Positions 54,218 to 63,475 of a stretch of 64,000 nt of DNA are shown here, in pieces. Both the position numbers and the translations under genes were made by a program. The notes beneath the pieces are model-generated. The model worked only from the letters and a program-made list of their open reading frames with translations. It had not been told where the DNA came from and made no database searches. Position 1 is the first letter of the stretch. Each line of letters opens with the position of its first letter. Location: positions 1 through 64,000 of the forward strand of contig PRDH01000076.1 of the NCBI GenBank assembly GCA_003345545.1, in the 5' to 3' direction. Source of the DNA: Candidatus Thorarchaeota archaeon (GTDB lineage: Archaea; Asgardarchaeota; Thorarchaeia; Thorarchaeales; Thorarchaeaceae).

Positions 54218-54889
54218 CTAACGATGAGGTAGTGGACTCTGCAATTTGCAGTGCTCAGGTTCTACCTCTAACGTGTCCTGAATCTCAGGCTGACGTCCAG
54301 ACCAAGGAGAAGAGAGAAAGATGACGGAGTGTGGTTTGGTCTTCTTGTCCAACGCCACATATCCTCGAGGAATCAGCTCGCCCACGAGCTTCCTCAGTCT
54401 TGCTTTGCTGATTCCAGTTTCATCTACAAGTTGATCATATGACGAACGACGGTTCTTGCGAATGACTTCCAGAAGACTGTATTCAGGAACAGAGACTAGC
54501 GCTTGACGAAGGGCCTCATTTTCACGTCGGATGAAATTCGCATCTCCGGAGAGAGCGCGAGTCAAGGAAGCACGAATATCATTGATCTCCTCCTGAAGTG
54601 ATGCTCTCTCTGCCTCATAACGTGAGATAATCCCGTTTGAGGCATGAATGAGTTCTGAGCTCAGATCATTACCAAGTCCATCAATGGCCTCTCGGGAGGC
54701 CATACGGGATTCGCGAATTATACCAGCTATATCCTGTGAGTCAAACCACTGACCTTCTAGTAGCGACTCAATCTGATTATAGTAGGAGTCAATCCTCCGT
54801 ATCCAGCTGTCTCGAATCTCCTGAAACGCACCTGCTATTCGGAGTGTTGTTCTAGCAGCAATCTCATCAGGACTTGTCATTGAACTCAC
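54218..54889 (-). CDS. Coiled-coil protein with winged helix
   Basis: A 223-residue protein. Residues 15-130 are long charged helices with heptad-like repeats (AFQEIRDSWIRRIDSYYNQ). Residues 135-195 form a winged helix (LLEVIRKNRRSSYDQLVDE, TGISKARLRKLVGELIPRG). The C-terminal 25 residues are polar. A DNA-binding regulator with a dimerisation rod is inferred. Located next to two LRR paralogues, in the same direction. Confidence 0.6.
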   Translation of the reverse strand: MSSMTSPDEIAARTTLRIAGAFQEIRDSWIRRIDSYYNQIESLLEGQWFDSQDIAGIIRESRMASREAIDGLGNDLSSELIHASNGIISRYEAERASLQEEINDIRASLTRALSGDANFIRRENEALRQALVSVPEYSLLEVIRKNRRSSYDQLVDETGISKARLRKLVGELIPRGYVALDKKTKPHSVIFLSSPWSGRQPEIQDTLEVEPEHCKLQSPLPHR

Positions 54890-54942
54890 AGATTCTGTTT
54901 AACAAAGTAACAAGATTAGAGCTAGTGTCACTGAGATATGAC

Positions 54943-55794
54943 CTATTGAGCACCTATCCAGAAGAGCCTTGAATGGACAGATGCGACAGCGGGATTCCAC
55001 TCCTTAGCCTGTAGGGCAGCCTCGGCCACCAAAGGTACCTCTTCGTCAATCATGAACGACTCGAGGTCGCTGCAGTAATAGAGCGGACTGATATCTACTG
55101 TCTTTAGCTGGTTCTCACTCAGGTCCAACCAGAGAAGGTTTTCGCACTCTCTGAGAGGCAACAAATCGATACTATGAATGCCGGCCTTTCTAAGCCAGAG
55201 ACCTTCAAGATCCTTACATTTGTTGAGTGGATACAGATTCAGACTGCTAATCTGATTCTTCTCAAGGAAAAGCTCCTGAAGATGTGTGCAATGGCTCAAC
55301 GGGTCAAGATCGAGGGCCAGCATCTCATTACTGTCGAGTCTGAGGAATCGAAGTAGTAGATTGGAGCTGAGGGGAGAGAGATCAATCTGATGAAGAAGGT
55401 TCGATTGCAGATTTAGTTCCTCAAGCTGCAGGCATTTTGCCAACGGACCGAGATCAATGCGGTCTATCTTGTTTATTGCAAGCGAGAGCGATACTAGGTT
55501 CGTACACTGTGATAGAGGATAGAGCATGATCGACGTAAGAAGATTGGAGCCTAGGCGAAGTCGCTCGAGGCTATAGCATTCCCCAAGGGGCTCCAAATCG
55601 AGAGAGGTGAGCCAGTTGCCCGTGAGGTCCAGCTCTCGAAGATTCCTACAGTCGGATAGCGGAGTCAGGTCTACTTCCACGATCTTTCGACCGCTCATGT
55701 CTAGCACTCCAACAGACTCATCTACTTCCATGTAGAGTTTTATTCCATTCTCAATCCTGTAATCGATTTGGATGTCTGTCACCCGGGTCATCAC
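54943..55794 (-). CDS. Leucine-rich-repeat protein A
   Basis: A 283-residue protein with nine 23-residue LRRs of the form I-D-L-x-P-L-x2-C-x2-L-x2-L-x-L-x2-N-x-L, as in EARNLRELDLTGNWL-like units. A short N-terminal cap and a C-terminal cap with Trp flank the repeats. The IDLxPL and Cys positions are unusually regular. There is no signal peptide, so it is intracellular. LRR arcs bind proteins; partner unknown. Confidence 0.85.
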   Translation of the reverse strand: MMTRVTDIQIDYRIENGIKLYMEVDESVGVLDMSGRKIVEVDLTPLSDCRNLRELDLTGNWLTSLDLEPLGECYSLERLRLGSNLLTSIMLYPLSQCTNLVSLSLAINKIDRIDLGPLAKCLQLEELNLQSNLLHQIDLSPLSSNLLLRFLRLDSNEMLALDLDPLSHCTHLQELFLEKNQISSLNLYPLNKCKDLEGLWLRKAGIHSIDLLPLRECENLLWLDLSENQLKTVDISPLYYCSDLESFMIDEEVPLVAEAALQAKEWNPAVASVHSRLFWIGAQ

Positions 55795-55922
55795 CCAACT
55801 TCAGGAGGCTGCTCGTTGCGGCAGCATAGTTCTCGCGGACTTGCCAACAATTCTGCGGAGTTAGCTAGTCATACGTAAGTCGTTGATTAATCGTTTGTCC
55901 GATGCTGGTAATATAGAACTAT

Positions 55923-56651
55923 CTATGTTGTCTTGTACCTCTCACTTGATTCATGGAGCCAATCTATGTTATCTAGTATCTCATTAATCGGCTCAGGAAA
56001 ATAGGAGAGATGCCTCAGTTTGTGGTTGGCACTTATAGACACATCACTGTCGATAATCAGTGATTCAAGCTGCTCGCATTGGAATAGTACCGATATGTCA
56101 ACGAATTTGAGTGCGTTCTCGTTCAAATGCAGATACCGCAAGTCGAGGGAGTCTTGCAGTGGAGACAGGTCAATGCTCGAAAGCTTGTTGCCTGACAGAA
56201 CGAGATACTGTAGCCTGGGGTTACCATTGAGAGGGGCGAGATCGATCTCCTGAAGTCGGTTGTCCGCTAGGTAGAGCCACTTCAGGTTCCTGCAGTCACC
56301 CAGAGGTGAGAGATCCAGCTTCTCCAGAAGATTATCCGAGAGCTCGAGCGCCTCAAGTTCCCTACAACTGCTCAGGGGGCGCAAATCAATAGTATTGAGC
56401 CGATTCGAGGATATGCTGAGCATCTTCAGCCGGTGGCAGGTAGAGAGCGGCGCTAAGTCAATATTCGTGATGTGGTTCGTGTTCAGGGTCAGTTTCTCAA
56501 GACGGGGGGATTGACCAACAGGCTCGAGACTCAACGACTTTATTCCAAGGTCGGATAGGTCGATTTCTGTGTGAATGTCATCTTTCTCGACCTGATATCT
56601 CTCACCATCCGAGTCTATGTACCTAATGGTGAATCTGGCCGCCATCCGCAT
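55923..56651 (-). CDS. Leucine-rich-repeat protein B
   Basis: A 242-residue paralogue of the neighbour with seven 23-residue repeats containing I-D-L-x-P-L and C-x2-L. The C-terminus is longer and helical (INEILDNIDWLHESS). Both genes share the 23-residue period, indicating tandem duplication. Cytosolic by composition. Confidence 0.85.
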   Translation of the reverse strand: MRMAARFTIRYIDSDGERYQVEKDDIHTEIDLSDLGIKSLSLEPVGQSPRLEKLTLNTNHITNIDLAPLSTCHRLKMLSISSNRLNTIDLRPLSSCRELEALELSDNLLEKLDLSPLGDCRNLKWLYLADNRLQEIDLAPLNGNPRLQYLVLSGNKLSSIDLSPLQDSLDLRYLHLNENALKFVDISVLFQCEQLESLIIDSDVSISANHKLRHLSYFPEPINEILDNIDWLHESSERYKTT

Positions 56652-56767
56652 CTCCGACCTCTTTCTTGTTTAGGCTTTGGTGATTATGAGCACATATCTT
56701 TATAGATTTGTCCCGAAGAGCGCATTGACAGATTCTGATGGGTCCAGTGCAGGGAAAAAGTCGTCTT

Positions 56768-57310
56768 CTAGGTTCTCTCAAGGTGTCCCCATGGCAAAGG
56801 AGTTGGGATAGTCTGCATGAACCGCGAGATTATCTCTTTTACGCCATCGGGATTGTGCACTTCATCGAAAACCAGTGCTGGGCAATCTTTGTCAGCAGCA
56901 GTGCAAATTTCCACTTCTCCCATCCCAACCCTGGTCTCTTCGGGACCACCAGTCGCCCGACATTCGACGATCTCGTCAAAAAAGACACGCTTGGTCCGAC
57001 GTCTGATAATTCCTCTTCGAACCCGTACATTCCATGTAGTGATGATGTAGAGAGTGAAGAGGTGTCTGCCCTCGGCTCCAATGAAGAGGAGAACACCAAG
57101 AATCATAGAAGCTGAACTGAGCGACCAAGAGAGAACATCACTTGAGATTGTTCCGTAAGATGTCAGAACCATAAAGGTGAGACCAACAATGAAAAGAACC
57201 ACGCTGAAAACGTAGTAGAAAATGGATGATGCGCGCTGCGGGTGAAGTATCAGTACAAGCCGTTCTCGCTTGTCAGGTGGGAATCTTACCTCTGGCTCCA
57301 CTTTGCTCAT
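56768..57310 (-). CDS. Two-helix membrane protein with bacterial-PH-like domain
   Basis: A 180-residue protein from ATG 57310; the frame opens at 57385 with an unlikely extension. Two helices (about 30-75) are followed by a beta-rich domain with LYIITTWNVRVRRGIIRR and RTKRVFFDEI, the Y-x-I/L-T-x-x-R-I/V-x2-R-x-G signature of bPH2/YdbS-like domains. Membrane-associated; role unknown. Confidence 0.65.
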   Translation of the reverse strand: MSKVEPEVRFPPDKRERLVLILHPQRASSIFYYVFSVVLFIVGLTFMVLTSYGTISSDVLSWSLSSASMILGVLLFIGAEGRHLFTLYIITTWNVRVRRGIIRRRTKRVFFDEIVECRATGGPEETRVGMGEVEICTAADKDCPALVFDEVHNPDGVKEIISRFMQTIPTPLPWGHLERT

Positions 57311-57420
57311 GTCCAACACCACATCTATGCAGTGAAGGGAACTTATCAAAGTGACGAATATATTGATCCTGTTCGAGGAACTCAACCATTAGGTGGGAGC
57401 TACGGATTCATACAGCCGTC

Positions 57421-57822
57421 CTAACTGGGGTAGATTTTCCAGAGAGTATCACATGCGTGGACTACATGGCCGACAAGCGTCTGAATCTCCTCGCTTGTCA
57501 AATCGGTGTCATTTGTTTCTGCAATAACAATGATGTCATCATCTTCATCAATGGCATATTTCACGCCGTTAGCCTTCCACGACTCTTTGAGCATGTCATA
57601 TGCAAGTTTCATCCTCTTGGTTTCTTCGACCTGATAGAAGTTGGTGAATGGCGCAACGATGTATGCCCAGGATTCATCCTTGTTCGAGATTATCTTGATC
57701 TTCAAATCCTCAAAATGCTCGGTCTTCCAATGCATTAACAGGGCACTTTCTTCCTTTTCGTACTTGATTTCAATCTGATCGAGCAGCGAAGCGATATGTT
57801 GAATGATACTCAATGCAAACAC
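57421..57822 (-). CDS. YbjN/T3SS-chaperone-fold-like small protein
   Basis: A 133-residue acidic protein of alternating strands and helices, with ESWAYIVAPFTNF and IIVIAETNDTDLTSEEI followed by a C-terminal helix. The pattern resembles YbjN and type-III-secretion-chaperone folds, which bind peptides. This is a weak, pattern-based suggestion. Single gene upstream of the PadR promoter. Confidence 0.5.
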   Translation of the reverse strand: MFALSIIQHIASLLDQIEIKYEKEESALLMHWKTEHFEDLKIKIISNKDESWAYIVAPFTNFYQVEETKRMKLAYDMLKESWKANGVKYAIDEDDDIIVIAETNDTDLTSEEIQTLVGHVVHACDTLWKIYPS

Positions 57823-57907
57823 CCTAGAGGGCGAATTGCTACTGCACCATATTAAGATGTTTCGGGGATGCCTAGAGAGGAAACAGACAGTAAATTATAT
57901 ATCGCCT

Positions 57908-57933
57908 TACATACTATATCGTTATACATACTA
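57908..57933. promoter_or_regulatory. Direct repeat between TATA box and padR
   Basis: TACATACTA occurs at 57908-57916 and 57925-57933, starts 17 bp apart, just after a TATA-like ATTATATATC (about 57893-57904) and before GGAG at 57951. Placement suits a PadR autorepression site. Confidence 0.5.
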
Positions 57934-57964
57934 GTCCACATGCTACTGCTGGAGAAGGGGACGC

Positions 57965-58342
57965 ATGGTCGATGAAGAACTAGAAGCTGGTCCTGAGAGA
58001 GAATATGAACTCTGGTCACTCGAAATCAGGAGGGGTGCCCTTTCTCTGGCAATCCTTGCGATCATTCTTGATGGAGAATCTTATGGCTATGACATCATGA
58101 AGAAGTTGAGCCAAGAGCCGTATGAGAGTCTCCAGATGGAGCCAAGCACCACATATCCACTTCTGAGACGCTTGGAGAAGAGGGGTATTCTAGAGGGTCG
58201 ATGGTCGGATGCATCGGGAAAAAGGCGCAGACTCTATTATGTGACAAGGGACGGCAGGAGAATACTAAGAAGGATGGTCAAGTCATGGCAAAGCCTGAAC
58301 GACCAACTGACACAACTAGTCATGGAGGCGGGTCTCAAATGA
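57965..58342 (+). CDS. PadR-family transcriptional regulator
   Basis: A 125-residue protein with the PadR N-terminal winged helix: GALSLAILAIILDGESYGYDIM, then PSTTYPLLRRLEKRGILEG and the wing RRRLYYVT. The tail is a helix for dimerisation. PadR proteins repress membrane or stress genes. Its stop overlaps the next start by four bases (ATGA), a typical PadR-HAAS operon. Confidence 0.9.
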   Translation: MVDEELEAGPEREYELWSLEIRRGALSLAILAIILDGESYGYDIMKKLSQEPYESLQMEPSTTYPLLRRLEKRGILEGRWSDASGKRRRLYYVTRDGRRILRRMVKSWQSLNDQLTQLVMEAGLK

Positions 58343-60219
58343 ACAACGAGGGAGAAACCATCATCGAGGAATACCTCATGCTGGTCAGAGAGAAGTTGCC
58401 AGTCACAATTGCTGATGATGTAATCAACGAGCTTCGTTCGTACATGCAAGAGTCAGCAAGGGATCAGGGTGATGGGCAGATCACTGTCCAATCAGCAAAG
58501 AAGATAGTAGCGCAATTCGGTGCTCCGGGTGAAGTGGCTGATGAATACAAATACTCAATGCTCCCCGAAACCATCCCTGAAAACTTGGATTCATCGGAGG
58601 CAAAGAAGGAGCCGTGCGGAATTCCACAACAAGGACTAATGCAGTCAATTCAACCCGAGCTCACGCCGGTTCCTCAGCAGAACCCAACGGTTAGTCATTC
58701 CTCGTTCTTCATTCGAGCAGTAATTCAATCATGGATTTGGATAGTGATTGTGTCTTTGACTACTCTGCCACTTTTGATTACTCTGCCAATAGGACCAATG
58801 GGGATTTCGTCTTGGATGGTCCTTGTCCCCGTATCTCAAGCCCTCATTGTAACATTTGGATTGCTCTTTCATTCACTCAACCTTAGGAGAAAAAGGACCA
58901 TACTCTGGCGAAGGACATATCAAGAATGGTCCGCCCTTCAGAACTTCGTGACATTGCCCGAGCACTCTATACCAGAAGCAGGCACTAGTATGCTGAGATT
59001 AGATGTTCTCACTTCACTGACTGGAATCATTCTTTTCTTGCCAACTGCCATTCTAGGCAATCAACCTTATTTCCTATTGTTCAGCGGAGTTCCAGTTTCT
59101 TTTCTCTTCGCAGCAAGAATGTACTATGGATTAGAGATAATCCATGATGACCGAGATCCTATCAGAAACTCTTGGAAGCGATTCGCTGTCAACCTGGCGT
59201 TGCTTGTTGTCCTCGAAGCATCAGTCTTCTGGATATTCAACCCGTGGGTGTATGGCGGTTTCCTTGTCTTTAGTATGGCCCCGATTCTTTTGACGTTCAT
59301 TGTATGCTACGGTTCATTGTTGCTCTTCAATGTTGTATCAGGAGCCCAGAATCTTTGGTGGAGGACTCAAGATGAGCCCGAAACAATCTCTGCGAAAGAG
59401 AAAGGAGTATCTCGGGAGGATAAGGCGGAGCTACTAGCACGTTTGCCTAGCACTATGAAGAGGCTGTACGCAAAGATGATTGGCTGGATTGTTGTCTATA
59501 ACCTTCCTCAGGTCTATGTCAGCTTCGAAAATGGATCATACGAGATTTGGTCATTCGATTGGTACAATTGGATTGCTTTGCTCATCTTTGGGATGACTAT
59601 TGCCGGGGCTCTACTTGTGTTCTATTTCCCCTATCGTAGGTTCATGATTAAGAGGCTAGACTCAAGGATGGTTTTTGGACGACGAGGACGAGTAGAAGCA
59701 GCAGTCGATTCATTCATCAGCGCAATCTTTCTAGCTATGACTTTCACGTTCATACTTGCCAGTGGACTCGACAATATTGCCCTTTACAGAATCATTGACT
59801 ATCAGCGACACTTAGGAATGCAATGGGGATTCATCCTGGCAACGATGGAATTGGTTGCATTTTCCCTAGGTGCGATAGCATTGTTAGTTCGCATCCTTGG
59901 TAATGTTCATGAGTTCAGACAAATATGGAAGAAGAGAGCAGTCGGACTGATCGAACAATCAGGTGTTCTCCTGGTTCTCACGCTAGCTACTTACTCAAGT
60001 GCAGAATATCTAAAACTGCAAGTCATTTATGGTTGGTATAGTAATTTCTATGCTTTGTACATGATTTTTCTAGCACTGGTTTTGTTCCTAGCTTTCCAAA
60101 TAGGATCTTCATCTTTGAAAGGGGAGATGATGAGGAGGAATGATCAAGACCCAAGAATAAAGTCACTCAAAACGCATAGTGTATATATTGGTGCCTCAAA
60201 CTATGATTCTGAGCCATGA
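58339..60219 (+). CDS. HAAS-domain multi-helix membrane protein
   Basis: A 626-residue protein from ATG 58339 (the frame extends back to 58201, inside padR). Residues 1-75 match the HAAS/DUF1700 module: EEYLMLVREKLP, VINELRSYMQES, and KKIVAQFGAPGEVADEY. A Pro/Gln linker and about ten membrane helices follow. In bacteria PadR-HAAS pairs regulate transmembrane signalling proteins; this carries a far larger membrane part. Function unknown. Confidence 0.75.
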   Translation: MNNEGETIIEEYLMLVREKLPVTIADDVINELRSYMQESARDQGDGQITVQSAKKIVAQFGAPGEVADEYKYSMLPETIPENLDSSEAKKEPCGIPQQGLMQSIQPELTPVPQQNPTVSHSSFFIRAVIQSWIWIVIVSLTTLPLLITLPIGPMGISSWMVLVPVSQALIVTFGLLFHSLNLRRKRTILWRRTYQEWSALQNFVTLPEHSIPEAGTSMLRLDVLTSLTGIILFLPTAILGNQPYFLLFSGVPVSFLFAARMYYGLEIIHDDRDPIRNSWKRFAVNLALLVVLEASVFWIFNPWVYGGFLVFSMAPILLTFIVCYGSLLLFNVVSGAQNLWWRTQDEPETISAKEKGVSREDKAELLARLPSTMKRLYAKMIGWIVVYNLPQVYVSFENGSYEIWSFDWYNWIALLIFGMTIAGALLVFYFPYRRFMIKRLDSRMVFGRRGRVEAAVDSFISAIFLAMTFTFILASGLDNIALYRIIDYQRHLGMQWGFILATMELVAFSLGAIALLVRILGNVHEFRQIWKKRAVGLIEQSGVLLVLTLATYSSAEYLKLQVIYGWYSNFYALYMIFLALVLFLAFQIGSSSLKGEMMRRNDQDPRIKSLKTHSVYIGASNYDSEP

Positions 60220-60373
60220 GATGAGCGCGAGGAATATGGATGGTATTCGCAGCTAGGATTCTAGTCCGACACTGTTGCATACACCCACTCATGTTTATTT
60301 GGTTTCACGAGTACATATACGCAAGAATCTGGAGACCCGGCTCACTCTCCAGCATAATGAGTGGTCGATAGTC

Positions 60374-61351
60374 ATGCAGGATCTTGTGGCACTTGCGTCT
60401 CTGTTGAGAGAGATTTCATTTGGAGTCTTGATTGCAGGTCTATTCTACACTTTTGGCATGTTCTTCCTGGGGAGAGTGTTTTCTGCATTCACCGAACACG
60501 CTCATGAGGTTGAGCATGACGTAGATCATGATGTTGACCATTCTGTTGAACATGGCGAAACCGAGCATGAAGTGGATCACTCAGTGGAACACGAAGTGGA
60601 ACACGACTTTGAGCATGGTGCTGAGCAAGAACTAGACCACGATGTTTCTCACGTAGTTGAGCATGATATCGACCACGGCGGCGAGCACGAACTAGATCAT
60701 GATGTTTCGCATGAGGTCGAACATGATATCGACCATGATGTATCACACGAAGCTGAGCATGATGTTGAACATGCCGACCATGGTGTTGACCATCAGGATA
60801 TCAGTCAAGATACGGAGCATGTTACCGATCATGATGTTGACATAGACCATGACATAGAGCATGATCATTCGGGTTTCTTCGAAGCTGAGAGAGGCGCGCC
60901 CCTTGGAGTCACTATTGGCACCACTCTAGTCACTTTTGGCTTCTTGGGCTCGGTTATGTACTACGAAGGTATTGCACTTCCTTTCATCGGAAAGATAATA
61001 CTCCATGTAGGTGGAACAGCGCTCTTGGTCTGGACTATGCGAACGATTCTGAGTAAATTCTTTGTTGAAACTGGTTTCAACATCAAGCCGCGGCATATCG
61101 TGGGTCTTGAAGTAGAGGCAGCCAGCACAATTCGAGATGACTTTGGTGAGATACGAGTTCACACTGATATGGGTCTAAGAAGATTCAACGCTCGGCCATT
61201 CCAGAAGGGAGTAGTCTTCCAGAAAGGAATCTTACTTTACGCTGTTTCTGCGGATGACAAGTTCATCTACGTGGATCCAAGAAAGGAAGTTGTGAAGTGG
61301 GTCCAGAAGCAGAGTCGAAGAAAAGACGAGGAAGAGAAGTCAAAGGAGTAG
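60374..61351 (+). CDS. NfeD/YqiJ-like membrane protein with long histidine ladder
   Basis: A 325-residue protein from ATG 60374 (the frame opens at 60275). One helix (about 13-37) is followed by a 126-residue insert (about 41-167) with 30 histidines in four-residue units such as [DE]-V-[DE]-H. Two helices follow, then a C-terminal OB-like domain (EVEAASTIRDDFGEIRV, GVVFQKGILLYAV) as in NfeD/YqiJ proteins. The adjacent flotillin is the usual partner. His and Asp/Glu abundance suggests metal binding. Confidence 0.7.
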   Translation: MQDLVALASLLREISFGVLIAGLFYTFGMFFLGRVFSAFTEHAHEVEHDVDHDVDHSVEHGETEHEVDHSVEHEVEHDFEHGAEQELDHDVSHVVEHDIDHGGEHELDHDVSHEVEHDIDHDVSHEAEHDVEHADHGVDHQDISQDTEHVTDHDVDIDHDIEHDHSGFFEAERGAPLGVTIGTTLVTFGFLGSVMYYEGIALPFIGKIILHVGGTALLVWTMRTILSKFFVETGFNIKPRHIVGLEVEAASTIRDDFGEIRVHTDMGLRRFNARPFQKGVVFQKGILLYAVSADDKFIYVDPRKEVVKWVQKQSRRKDEEEKSKE

Positions 61352-61373
61352 TTTTCCACCCCTTCCTTTCTAC

Positions 61374-61391
61374 GAGGGTTTATAATCCCTC
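61374..61391. promoter_or_regulatory. Inverted repeat around a TATA box before the flotillin gene
   Basis: GAGGG (61374-61378) and CCCTC (61387-61391) flank TTTATAAT. The element lies about 220 bp before ATG 61607, implying a long leader if used. Candidate promoter/operator. Confidence 0.4.
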
Positions 61392-61606
61392 AGAACAAAT
61401 CATAACCAAGTGCGTCTGAGAGCTGCCATCAAACTGCACTGAGAGATGCAGGCAATGGAAGGGTCAAATCAGGGTCACCTCAGGCTTCGAGCACATGACT
61501 GGGGACTCAGGGTGGAGTTGACTGATTCATTCAGCAAATCTCAGTGAGTAAAGAGGGATGTGCCTGAGGATGCTGTTAAGCACAGAATCTTGTAGGTAGG
61601 ACAGAA

Positions 61607-62938
61607 ATGCAAGCCGACATATTTAACTGGTTATCCAGTAACCCGGGACTGGCAATTGGGCTCTTCTTAGTTCTGTTTGTTCTGTTGATTGGTTTCTACG
61701 TGAAGAAATACGTTCGCATCTTCGATCCGAACATCTTCTACGTTCATCTGCGGAAAGGTAAGGCCATCAAGCAAGGGGAAGGAGGCATGGTCGTCAGAAT
61801 ACCCTTCTTGGACAGGATTCTTGCCGTCGATAGAACTGTTCAGCAACTAAACATCTCAGCGGAATCTGTTCTGTCAAGAGAGAAGCAGAAGATCAGGCTC
61901 AGCACAGTACTTCAATGGCAGGCTGATAATGCCATTGCAACCATAAACAATGTGACTTGGAAGGAGATACCGACAAGACTTACCGCAATTATTGAGTCTG
62001 TCATACGAACGGCGTGTGCGCAGCTCTCAGTTGAATCGATACTTATGGAGCGACAGCTGATTATTGAAGCTATAAAGAAAGAACTCATCGACATTGTAAG
62101 CGAATGGGGTCTCAAAATCGTTACTGTCGAGCTGGTTGACGTCGTAGTCGTTAATGAGTCATTCCTCAGAGATATGTCCAAGCCCAGAGAGGCGGAGATG
62201 CATCGCCTTGCGCAGATTGCTCTGATCGAGGCTGACCAGGCAACTGGCACACGCGATATTGAGAGGACCAAGGTTCTCAGGGCTCAGGAAATCGAACGTG
62301 ACAGGCTTGTCGGTGTCAAAGAGCAAGAACAGCTTAGAGATATCCAAGAGAATGAGAAGCAGCGTGAGCAGAGTGTCCTTGAGATCGAACTACAGAAGGC
62401 CCTGATGCAGAAGAAGTATGAGAAACAACAGGCAGAGGTTGAGGCTGCAAAGGACCTAGAGGTTGCAAAGTTGAATGCTGAGGCCGAAAAGCAGCGCAAG
62501 ATAAAGGAAGAGGTTGAGGTCCAAGCTCAACGTATTCTCCAAGAGGCCAAAGCAGAGGCCGAGAAAATAAACGTCACTGCAGAAGCTGAGGCGGGTCAAA
62601 TCCTCAAGCTCACATCAGCCCAGGCGGAGGGTATAAAGAAGACACTCGCCGCAGCAAAAGACTACTCACCCCAAGCATTTGCGAGAGACTTTCTCCAGAT
62701 ACTCCCTGAAATCTACAAGCAGATAGAAATCGGCGATGTCACTCTCTTCGGAGGAGCCGGTGCCGCGGGGGCTGAAGGAGCTGAAGAGGGCGGAGCCGGA
62801 GCTGGTGCGTTCCAGGTCTTTGGAAACGTGCTCCTCCCAATGATGCTCATGTCAAGGATGATGGGATTCGATTTCAAGGGGCTCATGAAGGAAGCTCTTG
62901 GCGACATGGCATCTGAAGAGAAGAAGAAGAAGCAGTGA
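61607..62938 (+). CDS. Flotillin-like SPFH-domain protein
   Basis: A 443-residue protein: N-terminal helix (15-31), an SPFH/band-7 domain (about 40-195) with RIPFLDRILAVDRTVQQL and a long alpha-helical coiled coil (200-350) rich in E/A/Q/K. The end is Gly/Ala-rich with a Met-rich segment and KKKKQ tail. It matches flotillin/YqiK-type scaffolds of membrane microdomains. Paired with the upstream NfeD-like gene, as in bacterial flotillin operons. Confidence 0.88.
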   Translation: MQADIFNWLSSNPGLAIGLFLVLFVLLIGFYVKKYVRIFDPNIFYVHLRKGKAIKQGEGGMVVRIPFLDRILAVDRTVQQLNISAESVLSREKQKIRLSTVLQWQADNAIATINNVTWKEIPTRLTAIIESVIRTACAQLSVESILMERQLIIEAIKKELIDIVSEWGLKIVTVELVDVVVVNESFLRDMSKPREAEMHRLAQIALIEADQATGTRDIERTKVLRAQEIERDRLVGVKEQEQLRDIQENEKQREQSVLEIELQKALMQKKYEKQQAEVEAAKDLEVAKLNAEAEKQRKIKEEVEVQAQRILQEAKAEAEKINVTAEAEAGQILKLTSAQAEGIKKTLAAAKDYSPQAFARDFLQILPEIYKQIEIGDVTLFGGAGAAGAEGAEEGGAGAGAFQVFGNVLLPMMLMSRMMGFDFKGLMKEALGDMASEEKKKKQ

Positions 62939-63024
62939 AGAAATAGCAAGATGGGATAGAGAGCTCCTAGACCTGCTGAGAAGGCTAGTCAGGGACACTA
63001 TCCCCTTCTTTCATCTTCCTGCAC

Positions 63025-63264
63025 TTATTTGAGACGTCTTATGAACCAGATGAGCTTGTCTCCTTCTTCAGCCAGCTCCACTATCTCATTACCACTTCTC
63101 TCAGCCCAAGCTGGAAAGTCTTTCTTTGTGCCAATATCAGTGGCTATCACTTTCAGTATCTCTCCAACCTTGATTCCTTGGACCTCTTTCTTCGTCTTCA
63201 ATATCGGCATTGGGCATCTAAGCCCACTGGCATCAAATACAGCCGCAACTTGATGATCTGTCAT
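63025..63264 (-). CDS. tusA: TusA-family sulfur-transfer protein
   Basis: A 79-residue protein with the TusA signature C-P-x-P (C17 in GLRCPMPIL). It carries sulfur as a persulfide in tRNA thiolation or sulfur oxidation/relay. AGAGGAG lies upstream of ATG 63264, with a TATA-like GTATAAG further upstream on the minus strand. Divergent from the membrane protein and DsrE-like gene. Confidence 0.9.
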   Translation of the reverse strand: MTDHQVAAVFDASGLRCPMPILKTKKEVQGIKVGEILKVIATDIGTKKDFPAWAERSGNEIVELAEEGDKLIWFIRRLK

Positions 63265-63378
63265 AGTTGATCGCCTTCTGCTCCTCTAACGAACACTTCT
63301 TATACGTTTCTCTAGTACACTAATACATATTCAATCTCAGACTTGTTTCTGTGCGGAAACGAACATCGAAACAGAATT

Positions 63379-63399
63379 TTGGTTACGTAATAAAACCAA
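63379..63399. promoter_or_regulatory. Inverted repeat in the tusA/DsrE divergent region
   Basis: TTGGTT and AACCAA arms with a 9-bp AT-rich spacer, between tusA and the downstream plus-strand pair. It could be a binding site for a shared regulator. Confidence 0.4.
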
Positions 63400-63450
63400 T
63401 GTCCTGCCGCCGTGTTCCTTTTCCGACATGTTTATCTATTCTTGTTTTAG

Positions 63451-63465
63451 CTATTGAAACAATAG
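63451..63465. promoter_or_regulatory. Operator-like palindrome at the promoter of 63476
   Basis: CTATTG and CAATAG arms with an AAA spacer. TTTATCTA (63430-63437) is the likely TATA box, so the palindrome spans the expected transcription start and could act as a repressor site. Confidence 0.5.
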
Positions 63466-63475
63466 GTGTATCAAT

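Noticed and set aside
60489..60746. Arg/His-rich 85-codon minus-strand frame
   Set aside because: It is the complement of the histidine ladder, which produces apparent basic repeats on the other strand.
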